From Lysobacter concretionis Ko07 = DSM 16239 (lineage in GTDB: Bacteria; Pseudomonadota; Gammaproteobacteria; Xanthomonadales; Xanthomonadaceae): a DNA stretch of 64,000 bases. Below are positions 8,103 through 16,807 of this stretch, in pieces. Numbering within the stretch: the stretch's first letter is position 1; each line of letters opens with the position of its first letter. The notes below the pieces were generated by a model. That model did no database searches, was not told the origin of the DNA, and worked only from the letters and a program-made list of their open reading frames with translations. Location: NCBI RefSeq assembly GCF_000768345.1, contig NZ_AVPS01000003.1, positions 124,001-188,000 on the forward strand, read 5' to 3'. A program made the translations under genes and the position numbers.

Positions 8103-9269
8103 TCAGCCCAGCAGCCGTTCGATCAAAGCCAGATACAGGCCGGGCAAGGCCTCCAGGTCGGCCACCGAGACGTGTTCGTCGACCTGGTGGATGCTCGCGT
8201 TGACCGGCCCGATCTCGATGCACTGGGTGCCCAGGGTGGCGATGAAGCGTGCATCGGACGTCCCGCCGCCGGTGCTTTCCTCCGGAGCGTCGCCGCAGAA
8301 ACGGGTCAGCACCTCACGGGTGGCGGCGCGCAGCGGGCCTTCGGGGGTGTGGAACGGCTCGCCACTGCGGTGCCAGTGGATCGCGTGGTCCAGGCCGTGC
8401 GCGCGCAGGATCGCCTCGCACTCGTGTTCGAGTTGATCGGCGTTCCAGGTCGGGTTGTAGCGCAGGTTGAACACCACCTGCAGCTCGCCCGGGATCACGT
8501 TGCTGGCGCCGGTGCCGGCATGGATGTTGCTGATCTGCAGGCTGGTCGGCGGGAACGATTCGTAGCCCGCGTCCCATTCGCGCGCCGTCAATTCGGCCAG
8601 CGCCGGCAGCGCCTGATGGATCGGATTGCGCGCCTTGTCGGGATAGGCGACATGGCCCTGCACGCCGCGCACGGTCAAGGTGCCGGTCAGGCTGCCGCGG
8701 CGTCCGACGCGCAGCAGATCGCCAAGCCGGGACGTGGAGGACGGCTCGCCGGTGATGCACCAGTCGATGCGCTCGCCGCGTTCGCGGAAGTGCTCCGTCA
8801 CCCGGCGGACGCCGTCGATGGCATCGCCTTCCTCGTCGGAGGTCAGCAGCAACGCGAGGCGGCCGCGATGGTCCGGATGGGCGGCGACGAAGCGCTCGGC
8901 GGCAATGACGAACGCGGCCACGCTGCCCTTCATGTCGGCCGCGCCGCGCCCGTACAACATGCCATCGCGGACCTGCGGCTCGAACGGATCGCTGGCCCAG
9001 GCCTCGCGCGGCCCGGCCGGCACCACGTCGGTGTGGCCGAGCAGCACCAGGGTCGGTCCGTCGGCCTCGCCATCCGTGCCGCCATCCGTGCCGCGGTTCG
9101 TCCCACGGTGCGTCGCCCAGAGGTTGTCGACTGCCCCGAAACGCAGGTGCTCGCACTGGAAGCCGGCGCGTTGCAGGCGTTCGGCGATCAGCGGCTGGCA
9201 ACCGGCGTCGTCGGGGGTGACCGATGGCCGCGCGATAAGGTCACGGGTGAGTTGGAGGACATCGGACAT
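8103..9269 (-). CDS. dapE: Succinyl-diaminopimelate desuccinylase
   Basis: DapE hydrolyses N-succinyl-LL-diaminopimelate to succinate and LL-DAP in the lysine and peptidoglycan pathway; it is a cytoplasmic di-zinc M20 enzyme. Visible residues are GHTDVVP with the metal His and catalytic Asp, [10 protein letters not shown] with the bridging Asp, and TSDEEGDA with the catalytic Glu. It has 388 residues against about 375 in E. coli; the extra length is a loop near residue 55 rich in Gly/Thr/Asp ([18 protein letters not shown]), encoded by short direct repeats. I chose ATG ([19 protein letters not shown]) rather than an upstream start. dapD of the same pathway lies two genes upstream. Confidence 0.95.
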   Translation of the reverse strand: MSDVLQLTRDLIARPSVTPDDAGCQPLIAERLQRAGFQCEHLRFGAVDNLWATHRGTNRGTDGGTDGEADGPTLVLLGHTDVVPAGPREAWASDPFEPQVRDGMLYGRGAADMKGSVAAFVIAAERFVAAHPDHRGRLALLLTSDEEGDAIDGVRRVTEHFRERGERIDWCITGEPSSTSRLGDLLRVGRRGSLTGTLTVRGVQGHVAYPDKARNPIHQALPALAELTAREWDAGYESFPPTSLQISNIHAGTGASNVIPGELQVVFNLRYNPTWNADQLEHECEAILRAHGLDHAIHWHRSGEPFHTPEGPLRAATREVLTRFCGDAPEESTGGGTSDARFIATLGTQCIEIGPVNASIHQVDEHVSVADLEALPGLYLALIERLLG

Positions 9270-9282
9270 GGCGGAAATATCT

Positions 9283-9307
9283 CCTGTAGGCGCGGCTTCA
9301 GCCGCGA
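9283..9307 (+). repeat. GTAG-type palindromic repeat (REP-like), copy 3
   Basis: CCTGTAGGCGCGGCTTCAGC then CGCGA, one base off the consensus. It lies just upstream of the dapE start and forms an inverted pair with the copy at 9410-9432. Confidence 0.75.
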
Positions 9308-9409
9308 ACCGGAACCGGTTTACCGACGCCGTTGCCGGATCGCCGGCCTCTCTTCGTTGTCCTGGACGATGCAGCCATGGCAGTTCGTGCATTGGGAACG
9401 ATGTACAGG

Positions 9410-9432
9410 TCGCGGCTGAAGTCGCTCCTGCA
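9410..9432 (-). repeat. GTAG-type palindromic repeat (REP-like), copy 4
   Basis: TCGCGGCTGAAGTCGCTCCT then GCA on the plus strand, so the element itself reads on the minus strand. It sits between the yffB stop codon and copy 3, within the dapE-yffB intergenic stretch, and with copy 3 could form a larger cruciform. Confidence 0.75.
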
Positions 9433-9444
9433 ACCGACGGAACG

Positions 9445-9804
9445 TCATGCGATCCCGAAGCGCTGCTTGAAGCCGTTGTCGCTGAAGCGCTGGGTCACCT
9501 GGCCGTCGTCGGTGACCACCACCGGGCGGCGGATCAGCTGCGGGTATTCCCGCAGCAGCAGTTTCCATTCGGCGTCCGACCCGGGGGCCTTGCGGTTGTC
9601 CGGCAACTGCCGCCAGGTGGTCGAGGACTTGTTGATCATCGCCTCCCAGCCGCCCAGCTTGTCCTTCCATTCCGTCAGCGTTTCCGGCGATTGCCGCTGG
9701 TCGCGGTAGTCGATGAACTCGTGCGCGATGCCGAAGCGGTCGAGCCACTTGCGCGCCTTGCGGCAGGTATCGCAATTGTTCAATCCGTAGAGCGTGGTGT
9801 TCAT
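9445..9804 (-). CDS. yffB: ArsC/Spx-family thioredoxin-fold protein YffB
   Basis: A 119-residue arsenate-reductase-like protein of the Spx/MgsR/YffB group. It begins [20 protein letters not shown], with the CxxC redox pair of the thioredoxin fold, and contains the family segments FIDYRDQ and IRRPVVV (the cis-proline loop). E. coli YffB has nearly the same length and also lies next to dapE, which supports orthology. The function is not established; glutathione-dependent reduction has been proposed for the family. A start six codons further upstream is possible but adds nothing conserved. Confidence 0.88.
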   Translation of the reverse strand: MNTTLYGLNNCDTCRKARKWLDRFGIAHEFIDYRDQRQSPETLTEWKDKLGGWEAMINKSSTTWRQLPDNRKAPGSDAEWKLLLREYPQLIRRPVVVTDDGQVTQRFSDNGFKQRFGIA

Positions 9805-9830
9805 GGCACTCCAGAATTCCAAGGTGTGGG

Positions 9831-9923
9831 CGGGCGTTGCCGCGGGCGACCTTCGGCGGCAAGGACGCCGCCGAAGAGCCTACATGGACATACTTGCGGC
9901 GTGTCACCCGTGGCAACGCCCGC
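9831..9923. repeat. Near-perfect 21-bp inverted repeat between yffB and dapD
   Basis: GCGGGCGTTGCCGCGGGCGAC at 9831-9851 is mirrored at 9903-9923 with two mismatches, separated by about 50 bases. The transcript of dapD would run into it, so it may form a stem that ends or protects the message. No T-tract follows, so an intrinsic terminator is not supported. Confidence 0.55.
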
Positions 9924-9927
9924 GTAG

Positions 9928-9955
9928 GGCGGATCAGCCGCAGGCGTAATCCACC
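9928..9955. repeat. Palindromic GGCGGATcaGCC...GGCGtaATCCaCC extragenic element
   Basis: An imperfect 28-base palindrome (GGCGGATCAGCC, then GCA, then GGCGTAATCCACC) flanked by CGTAG. A related half element, CGCGGCTAATCCGCC, follows at 9970-9984 and contains the dapD stop codon. This resembles extragenic palindromes scattered in many gammaproteobacterial genomes (family known to me; identity of this copy inferred). Confidence 0.55.
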
Positions 9956-9973
9956 GTTTTTCAACGTGCGCGG

Positions 9974-10885
9974 CTAATCCGCCAACCCGCGCAACAGGTC
10001 GTTGATGCTGGTCTTGGAGCGCGTCTTCGCATCGACCTGCTTGACGATCACCGCGCAGTACAGCGAGTGCGAGCCGTCCTTCGCCGGCAACTGCCCGGAC
10101 ACCACCACGCTGTAGGGCGGCACGTAGCCGTAGGAGATCTCCCCGGTCGCGCGGTTGTAGATGCGCGTGCTCTGGCCGATGAATACGCCCATGCCGATCA
10201 CGCTGTGGTGGCCGACGACGACGCCCTCGACCACTTCCGAGCGCGCGCCGATGAAGCAATGGTCCTCGATGATCGTCGGCGTCGCCTGCAGCGGCTCGAG
10301 CACGCCGCCGATGCCGGCGCCCCCGGACAGGTGGCAGTGCTTGCCGATCTGCGCGCACGAACCCACCGTCGCCCAGGTGTCGACCATGCTGCCCTCGCCC
10401 ACGTAAGCACCGATGTTGACGAAGCTCGGCATCAGCACCACGTCCCGGCCGATGTGGGCGCCGCGGCGCACGATCGCGCCGGGCACGACGCGCGCACCGA
10501 GCTGGCGGAACGCGGCCTCGTCGAAGTCGCCGAAGCGCGCCGGAATCTTGTCCCAGAACGGCGCCGGGTAGGCATCCACGAGTTCCATTTCCTGGGTGCG
10601 GAAATACAGCAGCACCGCCTTCTTCAGCCATGCGTTGACCTTCCAGCCGCCTTTTCCGTCGGGTTCGGCGACCCGGAATTCACCGTTCTCGATGCCGTCG
10701 ATGACGCGTTCCACGGTTGGCCGGGTCGAGCCTTCGATCTCCTCGGGGGTCAGCGTGCCGCGACGCTCGAACGCGCCTTCGATGACGACCTTCAGCTCTT
10801 CCACGGCGGAAATGCCGGGCTGCACTTTCTTGTCCGCAACCTTCTTCACGGCGGTCTTGGCGGCGGACTTCTTGACTGGACTCAC
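9974..10885 (-). CDS. dapD: 2,3,4,5-tetrahydropyridine-2,6-dicarboxylate N-succinyltransferase
   Basis: DapD transfers succinyl from succinyl-CoA to tetrahydrodipicolinate, two steps before DapE. The 303-residue protein has a short Lys/Ala-rich N-terminal extension ([14 protein letters not shown]), a helical N-domain ([20 protein letters not shown]) and a left-handed beta-helix of hexapeptide repeats ([35 protein letters not shown]). I chose a GTG start because it overlaps the glnD stop in GTGA, which points to translational coupling, and because upstream starts give unrelated sequence. The stop codon lies in a repeat-like GGCTAATCCGCC, so the last residues (RGLAD) may be repeat-derived. Confidence 0.94.
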   Translation of the reverse strand: MSPVKKSAAKTAVKKVADKKVQPGISAVEELKVVIEGAFERRGTLTPEEIEGSTRPTVERVIDGIENGEFRVAEPDGKGGWKVNAWLKKAVLLYFRTQEMELVDAYPAPFWDKIPARFGDFDEAAFRQLGARVVPGAIVRRGAHIGRDVVLMPSFVNIGAYVGEGSMVDTWATVGSCAQIGKHCHLSGGAGIGGVLEPLQATPTIIEDHCFIGARSEVVEGVVVGHHSVIGMGVFIGQSTRIYNRATGEISYGYVPPYSVVVSGQLPAKDGSHSLYCAVIVKQVDAKTRSKTSINDLLRGLAD

Positions 10886-13566
10886 GGGTGTTCTCCTTCG
10901 AGGCAGGCGAGCAATTCGGCGCTCAGTGCCTGCCGGCGGTTCTCGTCCAGGGGTTGGTTGCGGCCCTGGGCATCGGTGGCGGTGATCTGGAAGACGTCTT
11001 CGGCGCGCGCGCCGAATGTCGCGATGCGCGCATCGTGCACGCGCAGGCGCTGGTTGCGCAGGATCCGGGCAACGTCGGCAAGCAGACCGGGACGGTCGGT
11101 ACACACCAGGCTGAGGGTGCTGCGTCCCTGGCCGGCGTCGTCGAAACCGATCTTCGGCGGAATGCGGAAATGGCGCAGGTGGCGCGGCTGGGTGCGCCGG
11201 GCCGGCCGGATGTCTTCCAGCGGCCCGTCCAGCGCCTGGGTCAATCGACGCGCGACCTCGTCGGCAACCGGCGCACGCCGCGGATCGCCCGGGATGACTT
11301 CAAAGGTGTCGAAAATGGTGCCGTTGGGGCCGTCCAGAACCCGCGCGTGCTGGATCTCCAGGCCGCAGCGGTCGAGCACGGCGACGATCGCGGCAAACAG
11401 CCCGTCGCGATCCAGCGAGTGCACGAATACTTCCAGCGCCCCGGTATCGGCCGCCACCGGGCGCACCCTTACCCGCGTCTCGCCCTCCGCCAGCCCCCGC
11501 AGCGACGCCGCCTGCCAGGCGAGCTGGTCCGGCCGGCCACGCTGGAAACCGATTTCGGGCATGCGCGCGAACAGCGCATCGATCCCGGCATCGTCGATGC
11601 CGAAGGTCGTGAGCCGGGTGCGCACGGCCTGGCGCGTCTCGGCGCTGCGCTCGGCCGCCGCCAGCGGGTTCTCCAGCCCGCGCCGCAACGCCAGCCGGGT
11701 GGCGGTGTAGAGGTCGGCCATCAGCCGGTCCTTCCACGCATTCCACAGCTTCGGCGAGGTGCCGGCGATATCGGCGCAGGTCAGCAGGTACAGGTGGTCG
11801 AGCCGTTCGCGATCGCCCACCACGGTGGCAAAACGATGGATCACCTCGGGGTCGGCGATGTCCTGCTTCTGCGCGGTGATCGACATCAGCAGGTGCTTGC
11901 GGACCAGCCATTCCACCAGCGCGGTATCCGCCTCGCCCAGCCCGATCGTGCGGCAGAAGACCCGCGCGTCATCGCCGCCCAGCTCGGAATGGTCGCCGCC
12001 GCGGCCCTTGGCGATGTCGTGGAACAGGCCGGCCAGCAGCAGCAACTCGGGCTTGCGCAGCCGCGGCCAGACCTCGTGGGCGAGCGCGAAACGCTCGCTC
12101 GGGCCACCCGAGGCGAACGACGCGAGGTTCTTGAGTACCGCCAGGGTGTGCTGGTCGACCGTGTAGACGTGGAACAGGTCGAACTGCATCCGCCCGGACA
12201 CCCGCAGGAATGCCGGGATCCAGCGCCCGAGCACGCCCAGCCGGGCCATCCGGGTCAGCGTGCGCACCGGCTGGGTGCCGCGCAGCAACGCCATGAACTG
12301 CTGCCGCAACGCCGGCTCGGCGCGGGAAAAATCCGGCAGCATCGGCAGCGCCTCGGCCAGCGCCCGGGCGGTGTGCGAATGCAGGCCGTTCAACTCGCCG
12401 CGCATCGCCCAGGCCGAGAACAGCGCGAAGATCTGCGCCGGTGTCCGGGGCCAGTCCGCCTCGCGCGCGGCCAGATAGCCACGACGCAGCTCGAACAGCG
12501 CGTCCAGCGGCTCCGGTTCGGCCTCGCCCTCCAGCTGCTCCTCGAAACGCTGCAGCAGGCGATCGCCGATCCGCAGCACCAGCGAGGCGCTGCGGTAGAA
12601 CGCCTGCATCATCTGCTCGACCGCCAGCGTGCCGCCAACATCCTCGAACCCCAGCCGCGTCGCCAGCAGCTTCTGGTAATCGAACCGCAACCGCTCCTCG
12701 CGCTTTCCTGCCACCAGATGCAGGCCGTAGCGCAGCCGGGCCAGGGTGCGGCGCGCGCGCTCCAGCGTGGCGACCTCGTCGGCACCCAGCTGGCCGAACG
12801 CCACCAGCGATTCCATGTCGGCGGTGCCGATGATGCGCAGCGCCATCCAGCTCAGTGTCTGCACGTCGCGCAGGCCACCGGGGCCTTCCTTGAGGTTCGG
12901 TTCCAGGTTGTCGGCGGTGTCGTCGAAACGCGCGTGCCGCTCACGCAACTCCGCGCGTTTGGCCTCGAAAAACGGCTGCGGCGGCCAGACCAGCAGGGGC
13001 GACACCGCCGCCTGCAATTCGCGGCGCTCGTGCTCGTTGGCGGCCAGCGGGCGCGCCTCGAGCATCGCCGTCAGCACCGTGATGTCCTCGATCGAGGCTT
13101 CGGTGCACTGCGCCAACGAACGCACGGCATGGCCGACCGGCAAGCCGGAATCCCACAGCAAGGTGAAAAACCGCCCCAGTGCATCGGCGTACTGCTGCGA
13201 GACGGCCGGTTCGGCCAATACCAGCAGGTCGATATCTGACTGCGGGTACAACTCGCCGCGACCGTAGCCGCCGACGGCAAACAGCGCGAGCCCGGCATCG
13301 GTAGGAATGCAGCGCAGCCACGCCGCCTGGACCAGCGCATCGACCGCCGCCGCGCGCTCGGCCAGCAGGCGATCGATGCCGGCCTCGGCCTCGACCCCGG
13401 TGTCGAAACGGCTGGCGAACGCCGCATCGGTCGCGGCCAGGCCCTCGCGCGCCGTCGCCGCCCAGGCGGTGTCCTGTTGTTGCAGGGACTGCATGTCCTG
13501 CGGCGCCGCAGGCAGTTCCGCGCCCCGGACCCCGGCCGGACCGGCGGCAGGGTCGGGCCCGGTCAT
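10882..13566 (-). CDS. glnD: Bifunctional uridylyltransferase/uridylyl-removing enzyme
   Basis: GlnD senses glutamine and adds UMP to, or removes it from, PII proteins to control nitrogen assimilation. The 894-residue protein has the full architecture: nucleotidyltransferase domain with [17 protein letters not shown] (residues about 90-106), a helical linker, the HD domain with [17 protein letters not shown] for deuridylylation, and two C-terminal ACT domains (near 700 and 800-890) that bind glutamine. The ATG overlaps the map stop codon (ATGA) and the stop overlaps the dapD GTG start, so map-glnD-dapD form a coupled operon. The N-terminal 30 residues are low-complexity Ala/Pro. Confidence 0.95.
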   Translation of the reverse strand: MTGPDPAAGPAGVRGAELPAAPQDMQSLQQQDTAWAATAREGLAATDAAFASRFDTGVEAEAGIDRLLAERAAAVDALVQAAWLRCIPTDAGLALFAVGGYGRGELYPQSDIDLLVLAEPAVSQQYADALGRFFTLLWDSGLPVGHAVRSLAQCTEASIEDITVLTAMLEARPLAANEHERRELQAAVSPLLVWPPQPFFEAKRAELRERHARFDDTADNLEPNLKEGPGGLRDVQTLSWMALRIIGTADMESLVAFGQLGADEVATLERARRTLARLRYGLHLVAGKREERLRFDYQKLLATRLGFEDVGGTLAVEQMMQAFYRSASLVLRIGDRLLQRFEEQLEGEAEPEPLDALFELRRGYLAAREADWPRTPAQIFALFSAWAMRGELNGLHSHTARALAEALPMLPDFSRAEPALRQQFMALLRGTQPVRTLTRMARLGVLGRWIPAFLRVSGRMQFDLFHVYTVDQHTLAVLKNLASFASGGPSERFALAHEVWPRLRKPELLLLAGLFHDIAKGRGGDHSELGGDDARVFCRTIGLGEADTALVEWLVRKHLLMSITAQKQDIADPEVIHRFATVVGDRERLDHLYLLTCADIAGTSPKLWNAWKDRLMADLYTATRLALRRGLENPLAAAERSAETRQAVRTRLTTFGIDDAGIDALFARMPEIGFQRGRPDQLAWQAASLRGLAEGETRVRVRPVAADTGALEVFVHSLDRDGLFAAIVAVLDRCGLEIQHARVLDGPNGTIFDTFEVIPGDPRRAPVADEVARRLTQALDGPLEDIRPARRTQPRHLRHFRIPPKIGFDDAGQGRSTLSLVCTDRPGLLADVARILRNQRLRVHDARIATFGARAEDVFQITATDAQGRNQPLDENRRQALSAELLACLEGEHP

Positions 13567-14339
13567 AGGTCGTTGTCGTCGCCCGGCACGCGGGTCAAGA
13601 TCTCGACCCCGTCCCCGGTCACCAGCACGGTGTGCTCCCATTGCGCGGACAGCGAACGGTCCTTGGTCACCACCGTCCAGCCATCGGGCAGCACGCGGGT
13701 GTGGCGCTTGCCGGTGTTGATCATCGGCTCGATGGTGAAGGTCATGCCGGCCTCCAGCACCAGCCCTTCCCCGGCGTTGCCGTAATGCAGCACCTGCGGC
13801 TCGTCGTGGTAGACCTTGCCGATGCCGTGGCCGCAGTACTCGCGCACGACGCTGAAGCGCTCCGACTCGGCATATTGCTGGATCGCATGGCCGATATCGC
13901 CCAGGGTCGCGCCCGGCCGGACCACGCGGATGCCGCGGAACATCGCTTCGCGGGTCACGTCCACCAGCCGCTGCGCCAGCACCGACGGGGTACCGACGAT
14001 GTACATGCGGCTGGTGTCGCCATGCCAGCCGTCCTTGATCACGGTGACGTCGATATTGACGATGTCGCCGTCCTTCAGGATCTTGGCCTCGCTCGGGATG
14101 CCGTGGCAGATGACGTTGTTGACCGAGGTGCAGATCGTCTTGGGGAAACCCTTGTAGCCGACGTTCGCGGGGACCGCCTTCTGCACGTTGACGATGTGGT
14201 CGTGGCAGATGCGGTCCAGCTCTTCGGTGCTGACACCGGCTTTCACGTGCGGCGCGACGATCTGCAGCACTTCGGCCGCCAGGCGACCGGCGATGCGCAT
14301 CTTTTCGATCTCTTCGGGGGTTTTGAGGTTGATAGCCAT
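13563..14339 (-). CDS. map: Methionine aminopeptidase type I
   Basis: Removes the initiator methionine from nascent cytoplasmic proteins. It has 258 residues, close to E. coli Map (264). The five metal ligands are visible in order: two Asp in [19 protein letters not shown], His in [14 protein letters not shown], Glu in TIEPM and Glu in QWEHTVLV. The start [23 protein letters not shown] is typical, with no N-terminal extension. It is divergent from rpsB with about 370 bases between them, the common map/rpsB arrangement, and is the first gene of the map-glnD-dapD operon. Confidence 0.96.
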   Translation of the reverse strand: MAINLKTPEEIEKMRIAGRLAAEVLQIVAPHVKAGVSTEELDRICHDHIVNVQKAVPANVGYKGFPKTICTSVNNVICHGIPSEAKILKDGDIVNIDVTVIKDGWHGDTSRMYIVGTPSVLAQRLVDVTREAMFRGIRVVRPGATLGDIGHAIQQYAESERFSVVREYCGHGIGKVYHDEPQVLHYGNAGEGLVLEAGMTFTIEPMINTGKRHTRVLPDGWTVVTKDRSLSAQWEHTVLVTGDGVEILTRVPGDDNDL

Positions 14340-14706
14340 TCGCGCATTATCGCCGATTGGCACCGCGCCGGGGCCTGCGCCTGGCAGGCCCGGACGGAGC
14401 GCCGCGGCCGGCTCAGCCGCTGCGCACGGAAATCGGCACCACCCGCGTGCTTGCCGCTCCCGCCTGCGGCCGTTACAATCCGCGGGCTGTGCAGGTCTTG
14501 CGCCTTCACACCGCCCACGTCGGGCGTCACCGACGAATACACACCCGCTGCCAAAGCCCGTGCCGGGGTGCTTCAAGGCTTGTCGCCACGAAGTTCGGTC
14601 ACGGAAGCAGTGGGGAAGTCCAACCCCGGAATCCTTGCCTCGGCTCACGCCGATGCAGCCGCCCCACCCTATCCGGCGGCCGGATTCCCTTATCGGAGTT
14701 ACCGCA
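14340..14706 (+). promoter_or_regulatory. rpsB promoter and long leader
   Basis: TTGCCG at 14451-14456 and TACAAT at 14474-14479, 17 bases apart, make a good sigma-70 promoter reading towards rpsB, with transcription expected near 14486. This leaves a leader of about 220 bases before the rpsB ATG. In gammaproteobacteria the rpsB leader carries a structure through which S2 represses its own operon; the length here suits such a leader, but I have not resolved the fold. A short Shine-Dalgarno (cggag) precedes the ATG. The map-proximal part (14340-14440) should hold the map promoter, which I could not pick out. Confidence 0.6.
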
Positions 14707-15549
14707 ATGCCCCAGATCACCATGCGCCAGATGCTGGAAGCCGGCGTCCATTTCGGACACCAGACCCGCTACTGGAACCCGAAGATGAGCCCGTACATCT
14801 TCGGCGCCCGCGGCAAGATCCACATCATCAACCTCGAGAAGACCGTCCCGTTGTTCAACGACGCGATGAACTTCATCTCGAGCATCGCCCAGAAGCGCGG
14901 CGTCATCCTGTTCCTGGGCACCAAGCGCAGCGCCCGCGAGTCGATCAAGGAAGAAGCCGAGCGTTGCGGCATGCCGTACATGAACCAGCGCTGGCTCGGC
15001 GGCACCCTGACCAACTTCGCCACGGTGAAGAAGTCGGTGGGTCGCCTGAAGGAGCTGGAAGCGGCCGAGACCGACGGCACCTTCGACAAGCTGGTCAAGC
15101 ACGAGGTGCTGAACCTGCGTCGCGAGCGCGACAAGAAGCTCGCCTCGCTGGGCGGCATCAAGGAAATGAACCGCCTGCCGGACGCGATCTTCGTGATCGA
15201 CATCGGCCATGAGGACATCGCGATCAAGGAAGCCCGGAAGCTCGGCATCCCGGTCATTGCCGTGGTCGACACCAACTACGACCCGACCCTGGTCGATTAC
15301 GCGATCCCGGGCAACGACGACGCCATCCGCGCCGTGCAGCTGTACGCCCGTGCCGCCGCCGACGCCGTGCTGGAAGGCAAGGCCGCCGCGCCGTCGGCCG
15401 CCAGTGTCCGCGAGGAAGACTTCATCGAAGGCGAAAACGCCAGCGAGAAGCCGCGCCGCGCACCGGCGAAGAAGGCTCCGGCCAAGAAGGCCGATGAGGC
15501 CGCACCTGCTGCCGAAGCCAAGGCCGACGAAGCGCCGGCCGCCGAGTAA
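14707..15549 (+). CDS. rpsB: 30S ribosomal protein S2
   Basis: S2 binds the back of the 30S head-body junction and is needed to recruit S1. The start [19 protein letters not shown] and the motifs [13 protein letters not shown] and LGGTLTNF are canonical. The protein has 280 residues, about 40 more than E. coli S2; the extra part is a C-terminal tail of Ala/Lys/Glu repeats ([20 protein letters not shown]), probably disordered and RNA-contacting. It heads the rpsB-tsf operon and its long leader suggests autoregulation. There is a 158-base gap to tsf filled by a hairpin and a repeat pair. Confidence 0.97.
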   Translation: MPQITMRQMLEAGVHFGHQTRYWNPKMSPYIFGARGKIHIINLEKTVPLFNDAMNFISSIAQKRGVILFLGTKRSARESIKEEAERCGMPYMNQRWLGGTLTNFATVKKSVGRLKELEAAETDGTFDKLVKHEVLNLRRERDKKLASLGGIKEMNRLPDAIFVIDIGHEDIAIKEARKLGIPVIAVVDTNYDPTLVDYAIPGNDDAIRAVQLYARAAADAVLEGKAAAPSAASVREEDFIEGENASEKPRRAPAKKAPAKKADEAAPAAEAKADEAPAAE

Positions 15550-15560
15550 TACCGCTGTCG

Positions 15561-15586
15561 CGCGGCCGCACGATACTGCGGCCGCG
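15561..15586 (+). terminator. GC-rich hairpin between rpsB and tsf (possible attenuator)
   Basis: CGCGGCCGCA and TGCGGCCGCG form a perfect 10-base-pair stem around a 6-base loop, starting 11 bases after the rpsB stop codon. It is followed by ctccctt rather than a T-run, so it would pause or protect the rpsB 3' end or partly reduce read-through into tsf instead of terminating fully. A differential-expression attenuator here is inferred. Confidence 0.5.
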
Positions 15587-15595
15587 CTCCCTTCA

Positions 15596-15680
15596 TGTAG
15601 GAGCGGCTTCAGCCGCGGTCACGGCTGGACTTGCCGCAAGGCTCGTCACCGGATCCATCGCGGCTGAAGCCGCTCCTACA
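15596..15680. repeat. Inverted pair of GTAG-type palindromic repeats in the rpsB-tsf gap
   Basis: TGTAGGAGCGGCTTCAGCCG plus CG at 15596-15617 is mirrored perfectly (22 bases) at 15659-15680, with 41 bases between. Each copy has the GTAG head and a small internal hairpin (GCGGC-ttca-GCCGC). The pair could fold into one very stable 22-bp stem in the rpsB-tsf transcript. These are the most perfect copies in the window. Confidence 0.85.
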
Positions 15681-15707
15681 GCCCTGAACATTCGAGGTAA
15701 AACCCCC

Positions 15708-16577
15708 ATGGCAGAGATCACCGCTTCCCTGGTCAAGGAACTGCGCGAGCGCACCGGCGCCGGCATGATGGAGTGCAAGAAGGCACTCGTGGAAAACAAT
15801 GGCGACGTCCAGGTCGCCGCCGAGTGGCTGCGCAAGCAGGGCCTGGCCAAGGCCGACAAGAAGGCCGACCGCGTTGCCGCCGAAGGCCGCGTCGTGTCCG
15901 CCCAGACCGACGGCAAGGCCGTGCTGGTCGAGATCAACTCCGAGACCGACTTCGTCGCCAAGGACAGCAACTTCCTGGCCTTCACCGATGCCGTCGGCGA
16001 AGCCGCCCTGCAGGCCGCTGACATCGAAACGCTCAAGAACACCAAGCTGGCATCCGGCGAGACCGTCGAGGAAGCCCGCGCTGCCGTGATCGCCAAGGTC
16101 GGCGAGAACGTCCAGGTCCGCCGCATGGCCCGCATCGACAGTGCCAACACCGTGTCGGCCTACGTCCACGGCGGCCGCATCGGCGTGCTGGTCGAGCTGA
16201 CCGGCGGCAACCCCGAGCTGGCCCGCGGCCTGGCGATGCACATCGCCGCGATGAACCCCCCGTACATCTCGCCGGCCCACGTCCCCGCCGACTTCGTCGC
16301 CAAGGAAAAGGAAATCGCCCTGGCCCAGGTCAAGGACACCGGCAAGCCCGCCGATATCCTCGAGAAGATGATTTCCGGCAAGGTCGCCAAGACCGTCAAC
16401 GAGCTGTGCCTCACCGGCCAGCCCTACGTGCTGGACACCAACCAGAGCGTGGAGCAGATGCTCAAGTCCGCCGGTGCCGAAGTGATCAGCTTCGTCCGCA
16501 TCGCCGTCGGCGAAGGCATCGAGAAGCAGACCGACGACTTCGCCTCCGAGGTCATGAAGCAGGCCGGCCTGGCGTAA
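15708..16577 (+). CDS. tsf: Elongation factor Ts
   Basis: EF-Ts is the nucleotide exchange factor that releases GDP from EF-Tu. It has 289 residues (E. coli 283). The start [20 protein letters not shown] and the UBA-like N-domain with [14 protein letters not shown] are canonical, followed by the core subdomains with [12 protein letters not shown] (contact to EF-Tu) and [12 protein letters not shown] gaggt ribosome binding site precedes the ATG. It shares a transcript with rpsB unless the intervening hairpins stop transcription, and a strong intrinsic terminator follows 24 bases after its stop. Confidence 0.97.
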   Translation: MAEITASLVKELRERTGAGMMECKKALVENNGDVQVAAEWLRKQGLAKADKKADRVAAEGRVVSAQTDGKAVLVEINSETDFVAKDSNFLAFTDAVGEAALQAADIETLKNTKLASGETVEEARAAVIAKVGENVQVRRMARIDSANTVSAYVHGGRIGVLVELTGGNPELARGLAMHIAAMNPPYISPAHVPADFVAKEKEIALAQVKDTGKPADILEKMISGKVAKTVNELCLTGQPYVLDTNQSVEQMLKSAGAEVISFVRIAVGEGIEKQTDDFASEVMKQAGLA

Positions 16578-16600
16578 GCCAACCGCAAGATTCTGTTCTG

Positions 16601-16626
16601 AAAAACCGCGGGCAACCGCGGTTTTT
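16601..16626 (+). terminator. Rho-independent terminator of rpsB-tsf
   Basis: AAAAACCGCG-ggcaac-CGCGGTTTTTT: a 10-base-pair stem with a 6-base loop directly followed by the T-run. The A-tract on the other side makes it usable in both directions. Confidence 0.9.
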
Positions 16627-16684
16627 TGTGCGCCGCTGTCTGCAGCAACCGTGAACGAAGCACGTATTCCGTTATCTGCAACGC

Positions 16685-16711
16685 CAAAAAGAAGGCCGCC
16701 TTCCGGCGGCC
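16685..16711 (-). terminator. Rho-independent terminator of the TonB-dependent receptor gene
   Basis: On the minus strand GGCCGCC-ggaa-GGCGGCC is followed by TTCTTTTTGG, a stem of seven G/C-only pairs with a T-tract, about 100 bases after the receptor stop codon. Confidence 0.8.
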
Positions 16712-16807
16712 AAGATTGGAGAGAGTCAAGAGCCGGCAGGCCGATAATGGCGCCTTGTGCCGGCGAGGCATCGCCAGCCTGCGCTGACGATGCCCCTGAC
16801 GGCCAGA

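Noticed and set aside
10888-13239. 783-codon plus-strand open frame opposite glnD
   Set aside because: glnD is complete with all catalytic and ACT motifs on the minus strand.
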